Assembly: GCA_020631735.1 (NCBI GenBank)
Contig: CM036197.1
Span: 49,151,880 to 49,215,879, forward strand
Direction: 5' to 3'
DNA: 64,000 bases
DNA from: Saccharum officinarum
Taxonomy: Eukaryota; Streptophyta; Magnoliopsida; Poales; Poaceae
Position numbers and translations under genes: made by a program. Of the stretch, positions 54,831-64,000 are shown one piece after another. Positions within the stretch are counted from its first letter, which is position 1, and each line of letters opens with the position of its first letter. The notes under the pieces were generated by a model. It saw only the letters and a program-made list of their open reading frames with translations, had not been told where the DNA came from and searched no databases.

Positions 54831-57800
54831 TGTAACAGAACCGACCAATTATACGAGATTAAGTAAGAAAATCATCCACCGAGCAGACGATTTAGCAAAC
54901 TTAAGCCCGTATAACCCGGTAGTCCGTGAAATCACGACGGATTTCAAACCAAATTACATATCAGCCAAGATCGTAATAAGTTCAGCGGTCACCATCACAA
55001 GTTACATAAAAGTTCACGTCACAAATACATCGGAGTTTAAACATAGTTATTACAAACCAGTTTCGAAAGAAAGTAGCGGAAGCATTTAGTTCAAATCACA
55101 CACGCACACAGAGTTCAAAATACAGTGCCAGTTCAGGATCATCTTCCATCAAAAGCATCAGACGAGATGTAGTGAATGACCATTGCCTATGGTCCTAAGC
55201 TTCTCCCATTGCAGGATAAAGGCAGTTGATACAGTAGCCGTAATACATCTGCCCATCTGCAACAAGTGGGAACAAAGCCCTGAGTACGAGAATGTACTCA
55301 GCTAGACTTACCCGACAGAACCAAAAATAAAAGACACCAAGGAATCATGACAGGCTTTCTGGTGGGATAGCTGACTCATTTGCAAAAAGGCATTTTTAGG
55401 ATTTAGAGAATCTTCACAAAAGCTTTGCATCAACTTAAATCTTTATTAACCTGTCAACTACATTTGCACCTGTACTAAAGTAACATGTAATTAAACAGAT
55501 AATGATAACCAATGATCATTAACAACTTCCATTATGTCATATTTCGTATAACTGTCCAAGTGTTCCATCAACATTACTACGATGAAGTAGCTCAAGTCAA
55601 GTGCTCACTATCCAGTGAACGATGGCGATTCGAATCGATTATTAACCAGCTGGTAATTTATTCCTCACACAAACCTCACTCACCCGCTAAAGTGAGGTGT
55701 TGGTCACCGAGTCAACCATTCAGGTAAAGTCGCGAGCTTGCCAGGAACCACAAGTACCCGGGGGCCGCCCGACTGCTCTTTGGCCTTATCATCGCGCCCC
55801 CATATCCAGCCACTACTGCTCCGGTACAGTGCGTTGCAGGCAATCCACTCGTCCCGAATAATCTCCCAGCTTCGCGGTCGAAAGGTACATTATTCGGCCA
55901 GCTAAATGTAAGGCATGCGTTCAACATGACTCGAGACCCAACAACGGTTGGTCCTTAATCGACACAGACGGAAAACACTACAGTCCGAAACCCTGCAAGT
56001 TTCCGTCCGGTCTCGATTTCACATTAACACTTAGTTATTTCCTGACGACATCTTTTCTCAAGCAGATCCAGGTAAAACACCTATAGCTCGCAGGTGACAG
56101 GAAATCACCCGACTTCTATCGGTCTAAGCAAGCTAAGCAATTACTTGACTGCGGATAACAGGGTGACAAGGATAGGGTAGAACGGAGTAGACAAGGTATA
56201 ATGCAGCAACGGTTGCAAACAACTCCTAAACATAATGCAGCAGCAGTTAAAGTAAAGCATTAATAAAATATTTGCAAACCGGGGGAGAGAAATGATCCGA
56301 GGCTTACCTCTCTCGAAAGAGCTCGGACGGTGGTCTGGGCACTCCGGAAGATCCTCACCGACCTCCTCGTCGGCTTCGGGCACTTCCTGCTCCTCGGGCT
56401 GCTCTTCCGGCTCATCGGGAACTGCTACCGACGTTACTTCCTGTGATCATGTATGATGCAATCGTATAAGTGCTTATGTCTAGGTGCATTGTGAAAATGA
56501 CATGTAATGGTCATGATAAATGAAATGCAGATAATTAGGTTCACTTTATTTCATAAAGTAGGAATACATTTCTTTTACAAGGTAGTCAACATCATCCAAG
56601 AATACAGACTACAAGCATATGTCATCTACTGCATTCTCTTCTACCACTACCATGCTAAGCCAGCACATTTTATTAAATGCTTCAAAGATACACCAAAGCA
56701 AATCTTATTCACTAGTCATGCATTAACAAGGTTAAATAAAACCCTAATTGCAACTAGGTTTGAACAGCAACACCTATTTTAGTAGCACAGAAAAATCTGA
56801 GAAAATTACAGTAGCTTTCTATCATCTAATCTAGCATACCACAAAAATTTCATTGCATTTGAATTAACAGAACTGTCTATCCAAAAATAACAAGCTAGGG
56901 CCTAAAAACAAGCATAAAAATACTTTATACTACGAAAAGTATCAAACAATAGATTTAACATTTTTCCTACATTCTTCACAATAAACAATCACCATATAAA
57001 AATTATTACATGCATGTTTTATTCATATTTTTCTCTCTAGCAAAAATAACAATTATTAGCAATATTAAACACTTGTACTACAACTCAAGATTTTCCACAG
57101 AACATGAATGGCATAAATTTTTCCTAGCAAGTACATCACAAAAGAAAATTATAGTAAGTAGAACCATATTTTTCTGAGTTTTCTGTGATTTACTACATAT
57201 TTAACAAGAAAACAACAGTTTTAGTGATTAAATAAAAACTCTACAGCAAAGTATTTAAATCTTGACATGCAATATTTTTAAACTGTAGATCTAGTCCAGA
57301 GAAACACTATAAAATTTGTTTCACAATTTTTGGAGCTAAAATGAGCAAGTTATGGATTTTAGAAACCCTTTTAACAATTTCTGAAAAATCATTTTTAAAA
57401 ATCCATTTAACTGCAGCCGCTGAAAATGCTGGATGCACCCGGTGCAGTGCACACGCGAGCGGAGAGGAGGCAGACAGGTGGGCCCATGACTCCACGTGTC
57501 GGCCACACGGAGGAGAGGGAAGCGCTGACTGCGCGGTTCTCGCCGCCGGTGAGCTCGCCGGCGGTGAGATCACCGGGTGCCTCGCATGTGGCCAGACGAG
57601 CTCGGCATCGAGCTCGCCGGCGTGCATGGCGGCGCGGTGGCTCGGCCTGCCGTCGGCGGCAACACCGGCCGAGAGCGACCGCACTGTGTGGTCTGCGAGC
57701 TTCACCGCGCGAATGCGGTGCTCGTGCGCTCGAGAAGTGAGCGAGAAGGAGGATGGAGGGGTGAAGTCCACGGAGCGGTTCACTCTGGTGAGCTCGGCCG

Positions 57801-58744
57801 AACTCCGGCGAGCCATTACCGTGGCTTAGAGGCCGAATCCTCGCGGTAGTGGTGAGCACGGGACGCGCGTCGAGAAGACGAAGCGAGGAGGAAGACGGAG
57901 GCTGTGGCGGTGAGCCGGGGCGGCGGCAACGGCGGTGGCGGAGCTCGAGAGCCGACAATGGCGTGGTGGCCGCGCGGCTGCTGCTGGAGCGCTGCTGTGA
58001 GGCGAAGAGAGGAGGAATGAGTGAGTGGAGGGGGAGGAGGTGGCTCTGGCGGGGGTAAGCGCGGGCAGCGGGGGTCACCGGAGGGCGCGTGGCGTGCGGT
58101 GTCGGCGATGTACGGCCACGTGGCGGCCAGCGTCTGCCGCGGCGCCACGGCGTCGAGCGCGCGCGCGGGGGCGGACGGAGGCAGGCGCGGACACGGCGCG
58201 GGCGCGGGCCGGCTTCGGCCGCTGGGCCAGAAGTGGGGCGGCCCGTTAAGGTAAGAAACCGTTTTTCTTTTTCTAAATAAAATTCCAGATTTTAATATTT
58301 GATTTAAATTCAAATTTTGAAGATGAAAAAGACATTTTCACAAATTGCCCCCAAAACAAAAGTTGTTCAAAATTTTATTCTCTACAACTTTTATTTAGGG
58401 CACTTTTCAAAATTCTAAACAAATTTTGAATTAGGGATTTAAAGTCAAATTTTAAAATGAAAACTCAATTTTTTAAATATTTTTAGAAGCACAATTTGGG
58501 AAGATTTTTGAATACTAAACTTGCTCCAAAAATCATGTTAATTATTTCTAAGTTATTTAAAGTTATAGCTCCACAAATTTTTACCACTTTTTTCTAGGAT
58601 TTTTACCAAACTCAGAGCTCAAACATGATTATCACAGTTTTAAATAACTTCTAACTTAATTTACATGTGATGATGATCATGCATGAAATGCAAATGCTCA
58701 TGATTTAGGATGTGAATGCATGCTTAACAACCAGAGGTGTTACA
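54831..58744 (-). mobile_element. 3' LTR (3.9 kb) of a Tekay/Del-like gypsy chromovirus
   Basis: On the plus strand it starts TGTAACAGAACCGACC and ends CCAGAGGTGTTACA, so both strands begin TGTAACA. Directly to the right, the minus strand has a polypurine tract (AAGCCGGGAAGGC, 58745-58757) and the chromodomain end of pol, which makes this the 3' LTR. It is homologous to 35230-40075. A GC-rich block is at 57400-58250. TGTAACACC-type ends and multi-kilobase LTRs are usual for Tekay/Del elements. Confidence 0.85.
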
Positions 58745-58959
58745 GCCTTCCCGGCTTATAAGAATCTCGTCCCGAGATTTTGGGTTACGAACCATTTGTT
58801 ATAAAAATCCTCATAAGCTTTTTGCAGATATTCACGCCGTTTCCCCAAGTTGCATCTCCTTCATCATGATGACTCCACTGTATCTTATATGTTTGCACCA
58901 CACTGTTCCGAGTAACTCTTTCCTTAGAGTCCAACACTTGAACCGGTTGTTCAGATATA
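58745..58959 (-). pseudogene. end of gypsy pol with integrase chromodomain
   Basis: The minus strand reads QPVQVLDSKERVTRNSVVQT and YKIQWSHHDEGDATW, the chromodomain-like tail of chromovirus integrases (K/R-V-QWxxHxxxxATWE). A one-base frameshift follows W, after which EYLQKAYEDFYNKW continues in another frame. The tail is thought to steer integration to heterochromatin. The rest of pol is lost in the gap. Confidence 0.8.
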
Positions 58960-59059
58960 NNNNNNNNNNNNNNNNNNNNNNNNNNNNNNNNNNNNNNNNN
59001 NNNNNNNNNNNNNNNNNNNNNNNNNNNNNNNNNNNNNNNNNNNNNNNNNNNNNNNNNNN
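58960..59059. other. assembly gap, 100 N
   Basis: Exactly 100 N. Pol end plus one LTR type lies to the left, gag with a different LTR type to the right, both on the minus strand. Confidence 0.98.
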
Positions 59060-59955
59060 CACCAATTTGAACATTATCATATTTGTTGCAAACATAAAAG
59101 GATCTTCTAGTTTAGGTACTTGGTAATTTTTAGATTTAATATCGAATTCTTTCTTCTCAGTAGGGCAGTCTCTCTACCAGGTTGTACAATTTTAGCATGG
59201 ATTAAAGTTTTACCAGACTCCTGAGTGGACGTGGGTGGTGGTGGTGGTGGTGAAGATGCAGTAGCAGCAATGAAGCGGCCGCTCGCCTGCTTATCGTGAC
59301 CTCAACCTTCGCAAATGCTTGCTCCACCCTTGCTAAAAGCTTGTTAAGGTTTTGTCAATGTTACTCTGGTCCTTTTTGTGATATCCCTGCAATTCTTTTT
59401 CTGCATGTATGGCAAGCTGAAATAACTGGTTTGTAGTGTTAAAATCTTTATAATAAATAATATCTTGAATTTTCCGTTTCAAACCACCATAAAAATGACA
59501 CACTTTATCCTCCGGATCCTCCTTTATCCCACAACGAATCATGCCCTTATGAAGCTCTGCAAAATATTCTTGAACAGACATATCTCCCTGCTCTAAGCGC
59601 TGTAATTTCTTATGCAAATCTCGTTTATAGGAAACAGGAACAAATCTATTACGCATTGCTTCTTTAAGTCTATTCCATACTTGAGATTGTTGATGCAAAT
59701 TAGCTAATTGTCGCCACCAGATTTGAGCAAAATCCTTGAATCCACTAGTAGCAAGTTTAACTTTATGTATCTTATGAACTAGGTGAGAATTAAATTCTTA
59801 TTCTACCGTCATCTCTCAATCTAAATATGCTTCTCCATCATAAGATTCAACAAAAAATGGATGGTAAATTTACCTCTTATACCTTGATGATTATAGTCAA
59901 TATGTGATGGCAGATTGTTCGTCATGTGGTCCATCCTTGCAAACATCTGGGCCAT
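59060..59955 (-). pseudogene. gypsy gag, broken
   Basis: The ATG at 59953-59955 opens MAQMFARMDHMTNNLPSHID. After a frameshift the retrotransposon gag domain appears: SYDGEAYLD, KVKLATSGFKDFAQIWWRQL, then 59698-59333 RLKEAMRNRFVPVSYKRDLH, KLQRLEQGDMSVQEYFAELH and FYGGLKRKIQDI. TGA at 59816-59818 (rc) and TAA at 59798-59800 (rc) interrupt it at positions where the family has W and Q. Beyond 59333 the minus strand reaches a zinc-knuckle-like DCPTEKKEF at about 59165. Gag forms the particle core. This copy is decayed. Confidence 0.85.
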
Positions 59956-61082
59956 AATTTCCTGTAATTCACTCTTAAATAAAAACATGTTGTTTGATAA
60001 TGTTAGAAATCAAAAGAATTCCTATCAACTATTATATGTGTCGGTGGAAACACACTCTCACACGTCTTACCAAGTTCTTACAAGGTTCTTACCAACGCAA
60101 TACAGTGGACGGTAAAACTGGTGGCTGGTTCGTGATACCTGTGAGGGCGTGGTACCAAGATTGCAAGAATATTTTTCTGTACTGATCTGAGGTATATATG
60201 TGGAGCTTGGAAGGTACACAAAGAACAAATATATATATGTGGCACACAATTCAGTTATAGATAGCAATATTGAATAAGTGTCCAAATTACTTGTCCTAGT
60301 TGCTGGCCTATACGTGTTTCTAGCACCAGTTGTGACACACAAGGGAGTAAAACAAGTATGAAAGGTAACAATGAAAATACGGACAAGGCAAAAGGCACCA
60401 CAAATAATAGAGCTATCAAGTGTTCCTTATGCTCCTTTCGATCTTTTCTCTTCTCTTTTGCTATTTTTTTTTTCTTTTTTTGTCCAAAATTTTTTTATTA
60501 ATTTTGCTTTTTTATATTTTTTTTCTCAGCAAGGAGCATACAAAAATAAACCCTAAAAAATTTGAGCTCAATTGGATAAAAGATGTGGCCTATAGAAAAT
60601 CAGGATTGTGCTCCAAAAAGCATATCAAAACTTGTGGGCCTGAAAACTCGATTTTTCTGATCGAATTTCGCAAATCTAATTTTTACGAACCCAGCTTTGC
60701 TGGGATGAAACTAATCTAAAATTTTCTAGCATTCTCCGTAGATATAAAATTCGCCCTGTTTTGAGTTCGGATGCAAAAGTTGTGACTGTTTTAAGGAAAT
60801 AGCTCGAATCAGGGTTTCAGTGGACATAAGAATTAAACTGATGGTGATACGGGATGGCGGCAGGTGGGGGGGATCAACACAAACTAGAAAAGAACACAAT
60901 ATAAACCAGCAACAAGACTTTGACCTAGGACACAAACTCAACACGGTGAACTCTGAAACTGAAATATATAAAGGCTATGGCGTGGATGGTTGTAGGACCG
61001 GAAACAAATATGGCGGTGGACTATGGGACGAAGGTGAAAATCAACTAAACTAGGATAAATGTGAACTTGATGGTTTACCTGA
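59956..61082 (-). other. 5' leader of the gypsy element
   Basis: About 1.1 kb between the primer binding site and gag, without ORF. It holds a T-rich tract (60455-60530). The length is plausible for a gypsy leader. Confidence 0.6.
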
Positions 61083-61095
61083 GGCTCTGATACCA
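61083..61095 (-). other. primer binding site of the minus-strand gypsy element
   Basis: The minus strand reads TGGTATCAGAGCC, a perfect complement of the initiator-methionine tRNA 3' end, two bases after the LTR. Confidence 0.92.
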
Positions 61096-61097
61096 CT

Positions 61098-62290
61098 TGA
61101 TAGGGACGTGATTCCCGATCTTCCGTCAGGTTTAGGATAAACAACGATTTGGTCGGAGAGCGACACACCGATCCGGCTTCAGATCACAAAGACCCGAACC
61201 CTGCAACCTTAGCACCACATCTCCTCTGGTTATCAATCGTGTCACAATCTGGTTGACCTCACCATGAAGGCTAATCTCTGCTGCAAATCAAAGAACACAA
61301 GCAAGAACAAGATAAAACGCAAATCAATTGAAGTGACAATTGCAGATGAATGATTAAGCACTCAAAGTTGGGGTCTTGCAAACCGATAACGGTGACAGTT
61401 CAATGACAGATTAATCTAAAGCAAAAGCAAAATCCTAACATAGGCGGTGGCTACTGATTATAAGGCCTAAGGGGCATCCAAGGACCCCTACTCATGTCGC
61501 TAAGAAGTCTCGACACGTTACAAAGGCCAAACGGCCCAAAAGACGGCGACGCAGCGCCCTGACAGATTCTGGACGTCAACTTGTTTTGATGATTCCTATT
61601 CACTCCAATAGAATTTGGGTCTCAAACCAAAGTCATTGGTTAGATTATAAAATTATCTTTCCATCCATATGTGGATCATCCAAAAGGAGTCTGGATGCAT
61701 CATGGGCGTCCATTTTACTACAAACTGGTCCTGGAGCCCAAGATGGACTCGAACTTGACTTGGATTGGGCCTCCAACTTGGCTTGGACGCCCTTGCTTGA
61801 CTCCTAAGGTGGTGGCCATGGAGGAGGACGTCCTTGGGAATATCTTAGGTGTTCTCTATCTTCTTGGGGCGTGCTCCAACTTAGGCCTGGGTCCCAAGTG
61901 TGAATAACAAGCCCACGACGACGCCGTAGCACCCGATAGAAATAGCGGCAGAATGTCTCGATGATTTGGAGGCCTTGCCAATATGATATTGAGGTGGGAC
62001 TAGATCTATTTGAAAGCTTATCAAATAATCTTTCCATTAAGTGATCATTGACCTCAATCACACTCTGGATGGATGAGTTATGATCTTCGCAATGAAGCAC
62101 TGCCAGGCTGCCGACGAACCGAAAGTTCAACTTTAATGGACTTACACTTTGAGACATATTTGTATCTACATTCAAATAGTGACACGTACATGTGGAACCA
62201 AGTGAATTGTACCCAAAATCACTATGCAAATATAGGAACGAGCACACCTTATAATCAATGGTCGTATCCGATGGTGTCATGTCCTCATCA
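61098..62290 (-). mobile_element. 5' LTR of a Ty3/gypsy element
   Basis: The plus strand starts TGATAGGGACGTGATTCCC; the minus strand starts TGATGAGGACATGACACC at 62290. The similar ends and the adjacent primer binding site mark an LTR of 1193 bases. A TATA-like TTATAATC on the minus strand (about 61455-61463) fits the orientation. The matching 3' LTR is not in the window. The right border is inferred from the end symmetry only. Confidence 0.75.
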
Positions 62291-62880
62291 TTCTGCCACA
62301 ACTGTGTAGCTTTTCCATTTCGTCTGCTAGTAAGAGCACTCCCAACGCAGACACTACCATAGTTTCTTTGTCAATTTATTATCTTTCTATTTATTGAACT
62401 TTACTGATGTGGCAATATATTTATTGAGGAAACAAGGACAAAAACTAAGAAACCATTTCCAAGGCTAGTCTCAACGAAGAGTTTCAAGGCATTATTTCCA
62501 AGACTGGCATATGATATAGAATAAAATAAAACATAGATGAAACACCCACTCTCAATGAAAAGTTTCATTTTATAGTTTTATAGACATTTAGTTTCATGAC
62601 TCATAGAAAGTTGGTAGTCGTGTCAAGAGAGTTTCATCCTCATGAAACTCACTTCTTCTCTCTCTTCTTAAAAACATTGCCACCTTATTAAAAGTGCTTA
62701 TGTGGTAGTTTATTAAATCCATGCAAATGAAACTTTGATGAAAGTTTCACTGAAACTGGCCTAAAGAAGAAATCGTATCTATGCTTCAATCAAAGTTGAA
62801 GATACCATGCCTATCGTGTTGGGGAAATCCTCTCTGGTTTCTACTGATGCTTTCAAAGAGAATTACAAAAAGGTATAATA
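62291..62880. other. flank with one MITE
   Basis: No gene. Contains the MITE at about 62459-62761. Confidence 0.5.
62459..62761. mobile_element. probable Tourist-like MITE
   Basis: Left AAGGCTAGTCTCAACGAAGA + GTTTC, right TGAAAGTTTCACTGAAACTG + GCC; reversed, the right end is GGCCAGTTTCAGTGAAAC. GTTTCAT/ATGAAAC words recur through it. Confidence 0.55.
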
Positions 62881-63661
62881 CACTACTACAAAAAACTTTA
62901 CCGAGGCAGGCAGAAATGATTAACTGAGGCGGGCATTGCAACCGCCTCAGTCAAAAGGTCATGGTAAATTGGATATTTTCCGAGGCGGTTCGATGCCTGC
63001 CTTAGTTAATTGAATAAAAAACAAAAAGGAAAACCCGTGGATAAGCCCATCAAGCCCATCCACGCAGCGCCACTCCGCTCGTCGGATCTGCGGCACCACT
63101 GATCTCCGCCGCCATACCCGCTCGCTAGATCCGAGATCCTCCTTGCCGGATCAGGCTTCTCCTCGCCGGATCTGGCGGTGGCCGCTCAGATCCGGGCTCG
63201 TCCTCATCGGATCGAGCTCATCCTCGCCGGATCTGGTGGTGGCCACCGCCCTGTGCTTCTTGCAGCCTCCAGCAGCGTGTGGGAGGAGAAAGGTTAAGGG
63301 AGACCGCGCCATCGAGTCCCGCCACCACTAGAGCCTAACGGGAGGCTGCGCCACCGAGCCGCTGGAGCCCGATGGGAGGCTGCACCATCGAGCCCCCCAC
63401 TGCGCCACCGAGCTCTGCCACCGCGCCTCCAAGATCTGATGGGAGGCCGCGCCATCGAGCCTGGATTTGGCGACGGGAGGGGAGGGGAGGGGGCGCCGGG
63501 AGGAGAGGGGAGGGGCGCCGCTGGGATAGGGAGGGGAGGGGGCGCTGTCGGGATGGGGAGGGGAGGGCAGGGGGAGGGAAGGGGAGAGGGGCATCGGGAG
63601 AGAAGGGGAGAGGGCGCGCTGAGGGGCATCGGCCTGGGGAGTGAGAGTGAGGGAGAGCCAG
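62881..63661 (+). mobile_element. one end of a CACTA (En/Spm) transposon
   Basis: It begins CACTACTACAAAAAACTTTA, the CACTA terminal repeat, followed by subterminal GAGGCGG / ACCGCCTCAG words in both orientations (62920-63005). The DNA then becomes GC-rich with repeated CGCCGGATCTGG. The other end (reverse TTTTTTGTAGTAGTG) is not in the window, so it extends to the right, perhaps interrupted by the LTR at 63662. Confidence 0.8.
63475..63660 (+). repeat. G-rich low-complexity tract with GGGG/GAGGGGAGGG repeats
   Basis: GGGAGGGGAGGGG-type words recur many times on the plus strand, able in principle to form G-quadruplexes. It lies in the CACTA subterminal region. Confidence 0.8.
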
Positions 63662-64000
63662 TGTCGGTGTTGGATGGTCGGCAACTCGTCACGAGGTTAC
63701 CCAGGACGATGGTTGGTGGGCTTCGACGTACGCGGAACACGACGGTGAACGCAAAGAGACGGATGGTTTATACTGGTTTGGGCCCTCGTAATCAAGTAAT
63801 AGCCTTTACATCTAGTCGGCGAATTGTCTTTTGTGTTGGATTGATTGGTATGATTGTGTGTAAAGGGGGTGCACCGTATCTCTCTTTATATAGGAGAGAG
63901 GTTAGGGGCACACATTAGTCCTGGCCGGTTACAATAGAAGAGTTCTAGTCCTATTACAGAATCTAGCTTTCTTAGTAAGCCAACTAAGTTGATCTTAAAT
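63662..64000 (-). mobile_element. LTR fragment, truncated by the window end
   Basis: Starts TGTCGGTGTTGGATGGTCGG on the plus strand, an LTR-type edge. On the minus strand a TATA box (CCTATATAAAGAG, about 63883-63895) is followed toward 63662 by sequence typical of grass gypsy LTR ends (CAGTATAAACCATCCGTCTC, reversed). The orientation is therefore probably minus. No interior is visible. Confidence 0.55.

Noticed and set aside
57307..58313. Several overlapping GC-rich ORFs up to 223 codons
   Set aside because: They lie within the 54831-58744 LTR and lack any recognisable domain; open frames are expected at this GC content.
61804..62301. 165-codon minus-strand ORF inside the gypsy LTR
   Set aside because: It runs through the LTR edge at 62290 and resembles no protein I know; probably chance.

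Overview
The window is plant nuclear DNA, most likely from a panicoid (sorghum/maize/sugarcane-type) grass. The evidence is spliced genes with GT-AG introns, GC-rich first exons of the grass type, Stowaway, hAT, Mutator and CACTA elements, and large Ty1/copia and Ty3/gypsy retrotransposons with grass-type ends. Species cannot be fixed from sequence alone. Two runs of exactly 100 N (1052-1151 and 58960-59059) look like scaffold joins of unknown size, and the repeats on their two sides do not match.

Layout. 1-6082 is retrotransposon: an LTR end (1-683) sitting in a copia gag on the minus strand, a gap, then the 3' part of a Tat-lineage gypsy element with an antisense ORF, tandem repeats and a 1.15-kb LTR. 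6433-6791 is the first exon of a minus-strand plastid-targeted gene resembling FATTY ACID EXPORT proteins, frameshifted and cut off from its other exons. 7.2-12.3 kb is intergenic and holds a foldback Mutator element (9572-10938) that captured a wax-synthase-like fragment in inverted arms. 12.8-16.9 kb is an intact vacuolar cation/proton exchanger gene (CAX), 417 residues, eleven coding exons. 18.9-20.2 kb is a decayed F-box gene, and a second partial copy lies at 32.3-32.9 kb. 22.9-27.4 kb holds two solo LTRs in opposite orientation, each with a perfect 5-bp target duplication. 30.96-31.27 kb is the decayed 3' end of a universal-stress-protein gene. 33.4-33.9 kb is a non-autonomous hAT element. 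35.2-40.1 kb is a very long gypsy LTR. 42.4-43.1 kb is a two-exon non-canonical Aux/IAA gene (IAA33-like) with a TATA box and a MITE just upstream. 44.6-51.4 kb is a structurally complete copia element whose coding region is broken by stops and frameshifts. 51.6-54.4 kb is a cluster of MITEs and a second foldback Mutator element. 54.8-62.3 kb holds a long gypsy LTR with a chromodomain end, a gap, and the 5' end of another gypsy element (gag, primer binding site, LTR). 62.9 kb to the end is one end of a CACTA transposon with an LTR fragment next to or inside it.

Only two genes look functional: the CAX exchanger (tonoplast calcium/proton transport) and the IAA33-like transcriptional regulator (auxin signalling). 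They are unrelated and there is no sign of a gene cluster. The rest is transposable elements and gene remnants. I found no clear new biological system. The strongest leads are the self-complementary captured-gene element at 9.6-10.9 kb, the MITE in the IAA33-like promoter, and the short-motif and tandem arrays inside several LTRs.
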